Source of the DNA: Acinetobacter sp. ANC 4173
GTDB taxonomy: Bacteria > Pseudomonadota > Gammaproteobacteria > Pseudomonadales > Moraxellaceae
Reading direction: 5' to 3'
DNA length: 64,000 nucleotides
NCBI RefSeq assembly: GCF_004331255.1
Contig: NZ_SJOF01000002.1
Span: 124,001-188,000 of the forward strand
This document shows, one piece after another, positions 45,684 to 54,562 of this stretch. Numbering within the stretch: the stretch's first letter is position 1; each line of letters starts with the position of its first letter. Made by a program: the position numbers and the translations under genes. The notes beneath the pieces were generated by a model. The model was not told where the DNA came from and did no database searches. It was given only the letters and a program-made list of their open reading frames with translations.

Positions 45684-45836
45684 ATTGTAAAAACTTTTAT
45701 TTCAATTTTTTATTTGTGATGGATTTTAATCAGCTATTATTTATCAATAGAGTTGTAGGACTAAGTTTTGTTTAAAATATAAGCGAAACAATGTCTCCCT
45801 AATGGAAGACATTTCTAAAATTCCTATTATTTTTTT

Positions 45837-46427
45837 CTATGAACGAGCTAATGCTCCACACCTTTCATAAAATTTGTCTCTAAAACAATGATATAAAATG
45901 GCTGTTTTTTCTAACATATGAATCTTTTTCTGGGCTTCAAAAGCAATCTCATGGGCGACATATTCATAAGATTTCACACTCTCATCAGGCTCCCCTACAA
46001 TTTTCTCTGCTGGAGAATGCTCAAAAATAAAATAACTCATCATGCGCATTACAGCTTTAAAATGCCCTTTTCCCACCACACTTTCTTCGCCCAATAAAAT
46101 ATGCCAGCCCAAATCATGCTCTAATGCAGGATAATATAAGGATAACCGATCCCGTTGAGCCTCATAAATTTCTAAATAGCCCACATCCTGCCCTTCAATT
46201 TGAATAATATACAAACGTTGATGGTCATCAATCAGCATCTTCTCAAAATAGACAGCCAGCTCTAGTTCGGGTTTGTTCAGTTGCCACTGCGGTATGACGT
46301 GAGGTGTATGCATCCATTTATAAAGCAATGGAAAATCTTCAGGTAAAACCACTGCGCGCAGCGCATAGGAAATCCCTTTTTCTGCATAAGAAAAATAATG
46401 AGGAAGACTTGAGGATAATGTTTGCAT
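45837..46427 (-). CDS. IucB/RhbD-like siderophore N-acyltransferase (GNAT)
   Basis: 196 residues. The domain starts about residue 18 (ISYALRAVVLPEDFPLLYKW), then HVIPQWQLNKPELELAVYFE, YIIQIEGQDVGYLEIYEAQR and DLGWHILLGEESVVGKGHFK, followed by IVGEPDESVKSYEYVAHEIA and FEAQKKIHMLEKTA, the pattern of IucB, AlcB and RhbD. These enzymes transfer an acyl group from CoA to an N-hydroxylated diamine to form the hydroxamate. In acinetoferrin/baumannoferrin-type siderophores the acyl group is a medium-chain enoyl. It is the last gene of the operon. Confidence 0.85.
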   Translation of the reverse strand: MQTLSSSLPHYFSYAEKGISYALRAVVLPEDFPLLYKWMHTPHVIPQWQLNKPELELAVYFEKMLIDDHQRLYIIQIEGQDVGYLEIYEAQRDRLSLYYPALEHDLGWHILLGEESVVGKGHFKAVMRMMSYFIFEHSPAEKIVGEPDESVKSYEYVAHEIAFEAQKKIHMLEKTAILYHCFRDKFYERCGALARS

Positions 46428-46460
46428 GGAAGTCCTTTCTTTTTTGTCTTAGACCGATAT

Positions 46461-47078
46461 TTAAATGCTGTGATAATACTGTTCAGTTGGATGCTGGCTA
46501 AAAAACTGATCTCTTTTTTGTTGTTCCAAAAGTTCCATATGTTGGAATTTTTCTGAATAGAATGCAGCCACCTCAGGCTTTAAAATGAAAACGCCATCTG
46601 CATCGGCCACGATTAAATCGCCTGTAGAAATCATTGAATCAAGATATTGAATATCCTGATCAAAGTCGACCAGACTTTCTCCTTCTGCTCGGGTTGTTAA
46701 ACAACTCACCGCTTGAGCAAATACGGGAACTTTCATGGCACGTAAAGCACAAATATCAGTGACCGCACCAAGAACAATGATGGCGGCCAATTCATGGTAA
46801 ATCGCTGCACGATGACGTTGTTCCCCCCAACAAGCACGGTAACCCAGTTTCCGCGCATCAATCACCAATACGTCACCTGCTTTGCTTTCTAACAGTGCAT
46901 TGCGTAGCAGCATGGCATTTATGGAGTTTAAAGTGACCGTTCTCACCCGCCCTACAACATGTTGAACTGAATTAACTGCATAAATTTCAGGTAAATAACC
47001 CGTATCTAAAACATGCCCAATGGTTGAGCTAGCAATATTGGCATACTGTGTAAATAAACGATTTAATTGATCTGACAT
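46461..47078 (-). CDS. RraA/HMG-aldolase-like protein within the siderophore operon
   Basis: 205 residues with the RraA fold pattern: STIGHVLDTGYLPEI, GDVLVIDARKLGYRACWGEQ, HRAAIYHELAAIIVLGAVTD and MKVPVFAQAVSCLTTRAEG. In aldolases of the family the motif is G-A-V-R-D with Arg and Asp binding substrate and metal; here it reads GAVTD, so the arginine is a threonine. RraA proteins inhibit RNase E; relatives are HMG/CHA aldolases. A role in siderophore metabolism is implied by position only. It overlaps the FhuF-like gene by 16 bases. Confidence 0.8.
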   Translation of the reverse strand: MSDQLNRLFTQYANIASSTIGHVLDTGYLPEIYAVNSVQHVVGRVRTVTLNSINAMLLRNALLESKAGDVLVIDARKLGYRACWGEQRHRAAIYHELAAIIVLGAVTDICALRAMKVPVFAQAVSCLTTRAEGESLVDFDQDIQYLDSMISTGDLIVADADGVFILKPEVAAFYSEKFQHMELLEQQKRDQFFSQHPTEQYYHSI

Positions 47079-47884
47079 GGACTTTGATCTCTTTCTTGAT
47101 CCTTTTTAGCTAAAGGGCAACTGCTGCAATATTCACGTTTGGATTCAGGAAGTTGAAAATAAAAACAGCACTTTTTCCTTAAGTAAGTTCCACTGTTTAA
47201 CTTTCGCTTTTGTTCTAACAAAAGAAATGGATTTTGTTTTAAGCCAAAAGATTCAGCCGGTAAATCTGATAAAAATTGGCGTTGCTGCAAAATTTTTGTC
47301 AAAGTCTGTTGGGATGCATTTTGTTTCTGCATCAGGTCATAGAACTGTAAAATTCTGAGCGCTGTGTTTTCCCAAAGCAAAAACTTCTGCACCTTTGCAA
47401 CTTGACTGATGACCTCAAATACTTGACTTAAATCATCAAAAATCCTCAGCATGGTTGCTTTATAAGTTTGCTGTTGTGTCCACCACGTATCCCTTTTTAA
47501 AAAAGTGGGTTTAATATTTAAATGACGGTCCCAATACCATGTCGATGTTATTTGCACTGAAAGCGCAGACAATTCCCAAGGCAAACTCACCTCATCCGTT
47601 AATAATGCGTATAAATAAGGGAACAACAGTGGAACTGCCCAATATTTCATAAACATTGAACCTGAACAGGTTAAGTTAACGGCCTGTATACGAGTTGAAA
47701 ATTCAGTGAGCACCATTAAACACTGCTCAGGATCTAATAGATCGGCAAAACTACATGCATCGTGCATATACAAATTGATTTGAATATTGAGTCTTTCAGC
47801 CAAAATATGCTTGGCTTGAGAAAGACCCAATGATTCAAATTCAAGCTCTGAGACAACATTCACGACAGAGATATGGGAACGCAC
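47063..47884 (-). CDS. FhuF-like ferric-siderophore reductase
   Basis: 273 residues. The C-terminal metal motif is CCFYFQLPESKREYCSSC: Cys-Cys, twelve residues, Cys-x2-Cys. FhuF uses CC-x10-C-x2-C for a [2Fe-2S] cluster, so this spacing is two residues longer. The N-terminal portion (YMHDACSFADLLDPEQ; SGSMFMKYWAVPLLFPYLYA) matches IucA/FhuF-type ferric reductases. It probably releases iron from the imported siderophore in the cytoplasm. It lies in the operon between a synthetase and the RraA-like gene. Confidence 0.8.
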   Translation of the reverse strand: MRSHISVVNVVSELEFESLGLSQAKHILAERLNIQINLYMHDACSFADLLDPEQCLMVLTEFSTRIQAVNLTCSGSMFMKYWAVPLLFPYLYALLTDEVSLPWELSALSVQITSTWYWDRHLNIKPTFLKRDTWWTQQQTYKATMLRIFDDLSQVFEVISQVAKVQKFLLWENTALRILQFYDLMQKQNASQQTLTKILQQRQFLSDLPAESFGLKQNPFLLLEQKRKLNSGTYLRKKCCFYFQLPESKREYCSSCPLAKKDQERDQSPCQIN

Positions 47885-47899
47885 GTTATACTGACCTGT

Positions 47900-49828
47900 T
47901 CAATCATTCTTTTCAGAATTCTGCAACTTCTTGAAGAAATTACAGGTTTGACCCATACGGCTAGGCATGCTTCCAGTTCGATTATCTTGCTCGAGTAAAG
48001 GGCGAATAAGCTGTTTATATGGCCAGTGCTCTTTTTCAAATAAAATATGCTGTAAGGCTGAACGGGCTTCATCACTAAATGGCACAGTATTTAGAGCCTC
48101 CTGCAACGCTTGAGCCAAAATCTGCCATAACTCGAATGCATTGAGCTGATAATATTCAGCAACTGACTCCAATATGCTGGCTAAATTCACCTGTATCCCT
48201 AAGGTCTGTAGGTACAAAATAAGATCTTCTATCGAATCATGATAAAGCGTGATTCTGAAATCATGTGGGCTTAAATACTGCGGATCTTCCAGCCCCTGTT
48301 GTTGTAGCCAAGGTAAATAAATGCGTAATGAGTCATGATCACGCAACATAAACCCAGCAAACTGACCCTGTTTGAGAACAATACAAATATTCTGACCATG
48401 AATTTCCCCCATTAAACCCAGACGAAAGAGTCTTAAATTCACGTCAAAAAAATCTCGACACAACGTCTTGAAAGTCGCAACGATATTTTCTTTAGTCGAC
48501 TGAAGCTTTTGCGCCTTTAAAATAAACTCAAATGGATATATTTCTCCCGCTAAACATTGTCCTAAACTGGCCATCGGAATAATTTGGTAAGGCTGTTGTA
48601 AGAGTTCAGCAGGAATACGGCGCCGTTGTACCGCTAAATGCATGGGCTGCTCATCAAATAAGGTCAAATTATCTGGAGTTAAATTTTCAGGCTGATGGGG
48701 TAAATATGCCCACCACTGATTTTCATCACACAACAACAAACGCGTGTTTAAAACCTCATCCAGTTTCTTCGCATCTTGCAACAGCCTTTGGTTTTTTTGC
48801 CCATTGATCATTTTCACAATCGGCAAAAAACGCAGTGACCCCAAAGACTTCACGGCCAAAGGCAGCTTTAGACTGTCCTGTGGTTTTAAGACTGATAATA
48901 AACTTCTTAAAGACGAACTCGCATACATTTCGGTAGATTGAAATTCCAATGGAATCATCACGCCATCTAGCAATTCTTGAGCAAATTTTTCCGACAAAAT
49001 ATGCTTAAACTGCCAAATATGCATCGGTAAAACCAGAAACTCATCGCCGATTTCTTTTTGATTTAATTCCTGCTCTAAGGCAGCATATTGCTCATGATCT
49101 AAAAAAATTTTAGCGGGTTGCTGAGTTTCAATCTGCGTGACCGCCTGACCATAGACCAGTTTTGCTTTTTTAACTGCGACCCAACGCACAGGAACAGGCT
49201 GGGAAAACTCTGGGCTAAATTGCAGATACTCCTCTGCCGAAAAACCATCTTTTAATTTGGCCAGCGGGTGATATGGACGATCCCTGAGTCCTGCATATTG
49301 TTCAAGTTGAATAAACAATTCGGCAGGACAATCTAAACCCCACGTTTTGGTACGAATCTGATGATGTGCAGTGAGCTGACTTTGCATCATGCTCAGTTGC
49401 AGATCATCTCTAAATGTCTCTAATTTTGCAGTTTCACAATGAGAAAAGTAGCCAAAACGCTGCATCACATCAAAAAAATCTAATGCGCTTAATGCGCGTA
49501 ATTGATAATTCTGATCTGCTTGAATCCATACTTGGTAAGCAGGCATATGCGGTTGAATGACCCAATCCTGTTGAATTGCCTGCTGTAACGGGAGAACCAT
49601 AAATTCCGAAAAATCGGCGTGAAATAAAAGTGCGAAAGAGGTTTGATCTAGATACGTCTCGAACAAAGCATTGAAATTCTGCTCAAAACGATCTTTTAAC
49701 AGTGCCAATGCTTGTGTCTTAGTAAAAATGACATGTTCTGGAATATAACCTTCCACCAAAAAACTATTCACCAAATCCACCAAAATCATTTGGGTCGTTA
49801 CGGTTGGTGAAAACAACATCGTATTCAT
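47900..49828 (-). CDS. IucA/IucC-family NIS siderophore synthetase (third copy in operon)
   Basis: 642 residues. Family motifs include HHQIRTKTWGLDCPAELFIQ, YHPLAKLKDGFSAEEYLQFS and the ATP-binding EIHGQNICIVLKQGQF followed by GFMLRDHDSLRI. The C-terminal FhuF-like segment is helical. NIS synthetases adenylate a citrate-type carboxylate and join it to an amine or hydroxylamine. The start at 49828 is preceded by GAGGG, and the upstream stop codon lies inside this spacing, so translation is coupled. The acid/amine preference cannot be read. Confidence 0.9.
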   Translation of the reverse strand: MNTMLFSPTVTTQMILVDLVNSFLVEGYIPEHVIFTKTQALALLKDRFEQNFNALFETYLDQTSFALLFHADFSEFMVLPLQQAIQQDWVIQPHMPAYQVWIQADQNYQLRALSALDFFDVMQRFGYFSHCETAKLETFRDDLQLSMMQSQLTAHHQIRTKTWGLDCPAELFIQLEQYAGLRDRPYHPLAKLKDGFSAEEYLQFSPEFSQPVPVRWVAVKKAKLVYGQAVTQIETQQPAKIFLDHEQYAALEQELNQKEIGDEFLVLPMHIWQFKHILSEKFAQELLDGVMIPLEFQSTEMYASSSLRSLLSVLKPQDSLKLPLAVKSLGSLRFLPIVKMINGQKNQRLLQDAKKLDEVLNTRLLLCDENQWWAYLPHQPENLTPDNLTLFDEQPMHLAVQRRRIPAELLQQPYQIIPMASLGQCLAGEIYPFEFILKAQKLQSTKENIVATFKTLCRDFFDVNLRLFRLGLMGEIHGQNICIVLKQGQFAGFMLRDHDSLRIYLPWLQQQGLEDPQYLSPHDFRITLYHDSIEDLILYLQTLGIQVNLASILESVAEYYQLNAFELWQILAQALQEALNTVPFSDEARSALQHILFEKEHWPYKQLIRPLLEQDNRTGSMPSRMGQTCNFFKKLQNSEKND

Positions 49829-49830
49829 CT

Positions 49831-51681
49831 TTAACCCTCTTGAGCAGTTGGTTTGCGGAACTGATAAAGTGGATTGTTCACCAGACGAAGTTGTACCTCG
49901 CCATCTCCAAATAAACGTCTTTTGGTTAAAGATTCAATGCAGAACTGCGCAGCAAACACATCAAATTTTTCATATCTATTTTGATGTTCAGGATTTTGTT
50001 GTTGGAAATGATGAATAATGTTGGCCGCAATTTGCCAAAATTGTTGTTCAGGAAAATTGATTTTCTGCTGTAATGTCATCGCAATATCGCTTAGAGCAAC
50101 GAAAAATAAACAGGCACAACTAAAATCTCGTACGGCATTTAAATCATCGGTCAAAATAAATGACATGCGATTGGCTTTTGCATGTTCTGCGGGTAAGGCA
50201 TGTAATTGAGGGTATTCATGAGGATGGGTTAAATGTTCTGGACTAAAGCGAACACCATCATGAAAATCTTTTAAAATAATGCGCGTAGGCCAGCCATTTT
50301 TATGCACTAAAATAATATTTTGACCATGCGATTCCGAGCCAATACCTTCTGCATGTAATAGAAATAAAATCGGTTGAATCACCACAGAGAGGAATTGTGT
50401 CAGCCATGCTTCCGTACCATATTTTTCTAGCCATGGTTGAATCAGCAACTGCCCATCACGTTGAACATGACTGACGCCATTAAGCGGAATCGCATCTTCT
50501 TCTGGCTTTAAGTAAGCGTGAACACTTTCACGCCACAAACTCCCAATCGTGCCATAGGCTTGTTTGGCGTGTGATGCAGGTAATTTGCTAAAATCAACCG
50601 CAGTGGCATGCACTTCTCTTAAAATTGCAAAATCTAAAGACTTTGCCAGTTCACTATTTTCAATTAAACGCTGTAACCAATCCGTAATTAACGGACCATT
50701 CATTGCAGCATGTGCCGCTAAAATTCGTGAACTGGAAGTATTGGTTAAACTCATTGCAAGTTTAATGTAGGGCTTTTCTGGATGCTGTAAATTGGTCAAC
50801 GTTCTTAAGGACTGTTGCGCAATGTACGCATCACTGCCGTGACCTAAATAGACAATTTTTTGTTTCGCAATTTCTTCAAAGAATGTATGAACCAGCGTAT
50901 TTTCCCACTGCCAAGGATGTACGGGTAGCCAGGTATATTCGCTGGTATTTAAATCCTGAGCTTTCAAAGTTTGAGAAAACAGCGCTTGATCTTGCTCAGT
51001 CAATTGTTGCTGTAAAAACTGTTCCGCATGAATAGACTTCGAGGCATTTTCTGAGAGCAAGGAATGATGAATGGCTAACCATACCAAGTGGATCGGCTGT
51101 GCGTATTCCACCCCATATTTCAGGTTGTCCTGTAAGCTAAAGCCAACACGCGACTTGTAACAAGGATGATAAGGATGACCCTCCATTAAATACGTTTCTA
51201 GAACATCATAATTGTGCTGTGTCGCAGGAAGTTGAAATTGGTTCTGGCAGTGTTGTGATTGCACATCATGAATAAATGTTCGTTTTAATTCATAAATGAA
51301 ATCTTCCAATTTAGCTGCATTTGGAATCGCACGGACAATTTCCTCAATCACTTGATTTAATTGTGCCACTGACTGTTGTCCTGCATGGTCTTGACGAATC
51401 ACCTCTTGTTCATCCAAACGAACTAAACCAAAGCTCAGATAGTGCTTACCGGCTGCACGGTACTGAATTTCTTTTTGATTTTGATCTAATGCTTGGATGA
51501 TAAATACGTCATTTTCCAATTTTGCATCAATCACTTCTTCAAAAATTAAAGCCTGAAGCAATTGTTTGATGACACGTTGTTCTACTTTCTTCATTGCAGT
51601 TTGATCGGGTTGTTGCCAAGCTAAAGTTGCGACATAAGAGGCATTGTTTTTGTGCGTTAATGTGGGATGTAAATGACCCAT
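49831..51681 (-). CDS. IucA/IucC-family NIS siderophore synthetase (second copy in operon)
   Basis: I start at 51681 (MGHLHPTLTHKNNASYVATL; 616 residues), preceded by AAGGA at 7 bases; earlier in-frame starts overlap the MFS gene and lack a ribosome site. Motifs: YLMEGHPYHPCYKSRVGFSL, YTWLPVHPWQWENTLV, LAMSLTNTSSSRILAAHAAM, ESHGQNIILVHKNGW and ILKDFHDGVRFSPE. The GHP-Y-H-P and S-H-G-Q-N motifs are the hallmark of the superfamily. It is predicted to join citrate and an N-hydroxy-N-acyl diamine. Confidence 0.92.
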   Translation of the reverse strand: MGHLHPTLTHKNNASYVATLAWQQPDQTAMKKVEQRVIKQLLQALIFEEVIDAKLENDVFIIQALDQNQKEIQYRAAGKHYLSFGLVRLDEQEVIRQDHAGQQSVAQLNQVIEEIVRAIPNAAKLEDFIYELKRTFIHDVQSQHCQNQFQLPATQHNYDVLETYLMEGHPYHPCYKSRVGFSLQDNLKYGVEYAQPIHLVWLAIHHSLLSENASKSIHAEQFLQQQLTEQDQALFSQTLKAQDLNTSEYTWLPVHPWQWENTLVHTFFEEIAKQKIVYLGHGSDAYIAQQSLRTLTNLQHPEKPYIKLAMSLTNTSSSRILAAHAAMNGPLITDWLQRLIENSELAKSLDFAILREVHATAVDFSKLPASHAKQAYGTIGSLWRESVHAYLKPEEDAIPLNGVSHVQRDGQLLIQPWLEKYGTEAWLTQFLSVVIQPILFLLHAEGIGSESHGQNIILVHKNGWPTRIILKDFHDGVRFSPEHLTHPHEYPQLHALPAEHAKANRMSFILTDDLNAVRDFSCACLFFVALSDIAMTLQQKINFPEQQFWQIAANIIHHFQQQNPEHQNRYEKFDVFAAQFCIESLTKRRLFGDGEVQLRLVNNPLYQFRKPTAQEG

Positions 51682-51704
51682 AACCGATTCCTTCATATTA
51701 AATT

Positions 51705-53141
51705 TTAAATGTGTATATGTTGCTGTTTTTGATGTGGAAACTTCCATGCAAAAGGCAGTGCCAAGAGCGTTATGCAGGCGCAGAAGAAAAAAAGCTCTTG
51801 AATGACGTGCCTTTGTACGATGGCTAATTCATGACTTTCTAAGAAATTTTGCGTGTGTATTTGCAAATAAAGTGCGGCAATCACGACTGCAATTGCAGCG
51901 CAAAGCCTACGCAATAAGTTATTTACCGCCGCACCATGTGTCACAAGTTCTGGATTGGGTAAGTGATTCAGTCCTGCTGTGGTCGCAGGCATATAAGACA
52001 AGCCAAACCCCAAACCATGCACCACCATGCATAGCATTAATAAAACGATAGAGTGATTAGCTGCCAACCCTAAGCCGACAAAGGATATTGCGGTCAGCAC
52101 GATACCCACACTTAACAGCCGTTTTGCCCCATGCTGATCTAAATAGCGACCAGCACGTTTACTACACAAGCTGGTGGTTAAGGCACTACTCATGAGTAAC
52201 AGCCCTGACCAAAGTGGACTTAACTGCAAACTATTTTGAATGAGTAAAGGAATCAAAAATAAGCTCAAAAATAAGCCGATGGTATGCACAACCGATAACA
52301 TCAAACTGTAATTAAACTCACGACTTTGAAATAAAGACCAAGTAATAATGGCATCTGGCTTTTTTCGGCTAGCCCAAAAAAATCCAAACCCTGCCAAACC
52401 ACTCAGTCCCAATAACCACCAGAACGTAGGCTGATAGACATCCTGCAATTGTTGAATGAGACTTAAGGCCAACACGAAGCAAATAATGAAAATTGACAAT
52501 AATCCAAAACCAAGCCAATCAAATTTTAAATTTTGCATGGCGGGTTGCCGAGGCAGATAAAACCACCCCACAATTAAAGCAATGATTGCCAATGGCACAT
52601 TCAACAAAAATAAGGCATGCCAACTGGACACAGCGAGCATCAATGCACCTAACATTGGACCACAGGCTAAGGTCAGCATAATCATTGCTCCCCATAGCCC
52701 CGTTGCTGCACCCCTCTGTTCTTTTGGTGTAACTGAAAAAATAATTCCCAATGACAAAGGAATCATCAAGCCACTGGCAAATCCTTGTAAGGCTCGGACC
52801 GTTAACACGGTCTCAAATTGTGAAGCGAAAGCCCCAAAAACCGAGCTCAACATAAAAAGACTTAATGCGGCTAAATACACACGACGCTTACCCAAGCGCT
52901 GACTGAGAAAACCTGTCAGCAGCAAACTTAGACTCATGGTCAAAAGGAAAATTACCATGACCCAACTTACTGTTGCTTCAGCAATTTGGAAATCTTGCAT
53001 CAGTTGCGGAATAGCAGGATTAAAACTACTGTTATTAATACTTACTGTACCTGTACCCAGCATCACTGAGAGCATGACGCAACGTTGCGACACCAAAGCA
53101 TCAGAAGTTGCGTGAGAATCTAACTTTGACATTTCAGCCAT
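51705..53141 (-). CDS. MFS exporter, DHA2 (EmrB/QacA-like) family
   Basis: 478 residues with about fourteen membrane helices. Start SQRCVMLSVMLGTGTVSINN, motif A-like LTGFLSQRLGKRRVYLAALS, motif C-like WGAMIMLTLACGPMLGALML. It sits inside the siderophore operon, so export of the finished siderophore is the likely role, as for MFS genes in other NIS clusters; this is inference. It follows the N-hydroxylase gene by 14 bases. Confidence 0.9.
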   Translation of the reverse strand: MAEMSKLDSHATSDALVSQRCVMLSVMLGTGTVSINNSSFNPAIPQLMQDFQIAEATVSWVMVIFLLTMSLSLLLTGFLSQRLGKRRVYLAALSLFMLSSVFGAFASQFETVLTVRALQGFASGLMIPLSLGIIFSVTPKEQRGAATGLWGAMIMLTLACGPMLGALMLAVSSWHALFLLNVPLAIIALIVGWFYLPRQPAMQNLKFDWLGFGLLSIFIICFVLALSLIQQLQDVYQPTFWWLLGLSGLAGFGFFWASRKKPDAIITWSLFQSREFNYSLMLSVVHTIGLFLSLFLIPLLIQNSLQLSPLWSGLLLMSSALTTSLCSKRAGRYLDQHGAKRLLSVGIVLTAISFVGLGLAANHSIVLLMLCMVVHGLGFGLSYMPATTAGLNHLPNPELVTHGAAVNNLLRRLCAAIAVVIAALYLQIHTQNFLESHELAIVQRHVIQELFFFCACITLLALPFAWKFPHQKQQHIHI

Positions 53142-53155
53142 GCCTATTCCCAGCC

Positions 53156-54562
53156 CTACTTCATCAAATATTCAGGATAGTGATCCGCAGCTTTTCTTGA
53201 AATCTGCGATGACATCACATCCGTACGAATATTGGTTTTGGATATTGCACTCTTCATAAATGGACGTTCAGATTCTTGGTAGTGAAAATCCTGAAAACTT
53301 TGTCGTCCTTCAATATTGAAATAGGACTCACCCAAAATCTGATTGGCAATTTTTGCAGAACGAAAAGCCCCTAATCCGAGGTCAGGTGTACCCACGCCAT
53401 GATGTCGCAAATCAGTATTCTGAATATAAATCTTGCCCTCACCTTGATAGTTCAGTTGATGATGTTCATTGATCTCCCAATGATTTTGTCCATCTAAGGG
53501 AATATCACGACTCAACTTAGTTAAAAAGTCCAACGAAGGATATTGATAACCCGTTGCCGCAATCACCATGCTGGCCTGAAGGTTTAAAACTTGCTGTTTC
53601 TGGGTTTGAAAAAATTTCAGTTGAATATTTCTTTCATTGATTATTTCTGCATTTTCAAGCTGATGATGTCCTGCAATCGTGACATGTATCTCTGCATCTC
53701 CAATGCTACGCTGATATAAGCGCTCATAAATATCACGAATGGTTTTAGCACTAATGCCTTTATATAAATTTGCCTGTGTCACAGGTAAAGTATCTTTGAG
53801 TTTTTTAGGCAAGTGATAAAAATAAGACATATAGTCTGGACTAAAACTTTCCAAACCGAGCGGCGTATTTTCCATTGGGAAAAACCCAGCCGAACGCGTC
53901 AGCCAATATAAATGAAATTGTGATTTACCCGTTTCAGGATGTATTTGCTTGTCAAATAAATCTATGAATATTTCAGCGGCAGACTGACCTGAACCAATCA
54001 GAACTACATTTCCAGATAAATGATCCTTGCACTGATCAATATAATTGGATGAATGTATACACTGCGGTGTCTGCTCCGCCACCCTTTCTAGAGGCTGCGG
54101 TAACTTAGGTATGGTGCCTGTGCCTAAGACTAACTTTTGGGTTTGTTGAACCGACAAACGACCTTTATGCTCAGTAATCACCTGAAAACCACCTGAAATC
54201 GGTGCAATATCTGTTACTCGGCTTGCAAACTGTAAATTACGTAATTGTTTGACCACCCACTGGCAATAGTGATTATATTCTTGCCGTGGAATATACATAT
54301 TTTCCCGAAAATAAAACTTATATAAGCGCTGATGGGCTTTTAAATAATTCAGAAAACTATAGGGGCTGGTCGGTTCGACTAAACTGACCAAGTCCGCCAT
54401 GAAGGGAACTTGCATCATCGCATTCGGCAACTGTATGCCTGAATGCCAGTCAAACGCATGCCGCTTATCCACAAATTGATATTTCAGTGAAGCATGTTGA
54501 TTGAGCAATGCAGCCAAACTTAAATTAAATGGTCCTAAACCAATACCGATAAAATCAAGCAT
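53156..54562 (-). CDS. Lysine/ornithine N-monooxygenase-like flavoenzyme (IucD/RhbE type)
   Basis: 468 residues. FAD site DFIGIGLGPFNLSLAALLNQ, the WHSGIQLPNAMMQVPFMADL substrate/FAD contact, NADPH site VLIGSGQSAAEIFIDLF and the C-terminal ATGYQYPSLDF. These features match IucD, RhbE and AlcA. The enzyme N-hydroxylates a diamine, probably 1,3-diaminopropane if the product is acinetoferrin-like. It overlaps the end of the first synthetase gene by 8 bases. Confidence 0.93.
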   Translation of the reverse strand: MLDFIGIGLGPFNLSLAALLNQHASLKYQFVDKRHAFDWHSGIQLPNAMMQVPFMADLVSLVEPTSPYSFLNYLKAHQRLYKFYFRENMYIPRQEYNHYCQWVVKQLRNLQFASRVTDIAPISGGFQVITEHKGRLSVQQTQKLVLGTGTIPKLPQPLERVAEQTPQCIHSSNYIDQCKDHLSGNVVLIGSGQSAAEIFIDLFDKQIHPETGKSQFHLYWLTRSAGFFPMENTPLGLESFSPDYMSYFYHLPKKLKDTLPVTQANLYKGISAKTIRDIYERLYQRSIGDAEIHVTIAGHHQLENAEIINERNIQLKFFQTQKQQVLNLQASMVIAATGYQYPSLDFLTKLSRDIPLDGQNHWEINEHHQLNYQGEGKIYIQNTDLRHHGVGTPDLGLGAFRSAKIANQILGESYFNIEGRQSFQDFHYQESERPFMKSAISKTNIRTDVMSSQISRKAADHYPEYLMK

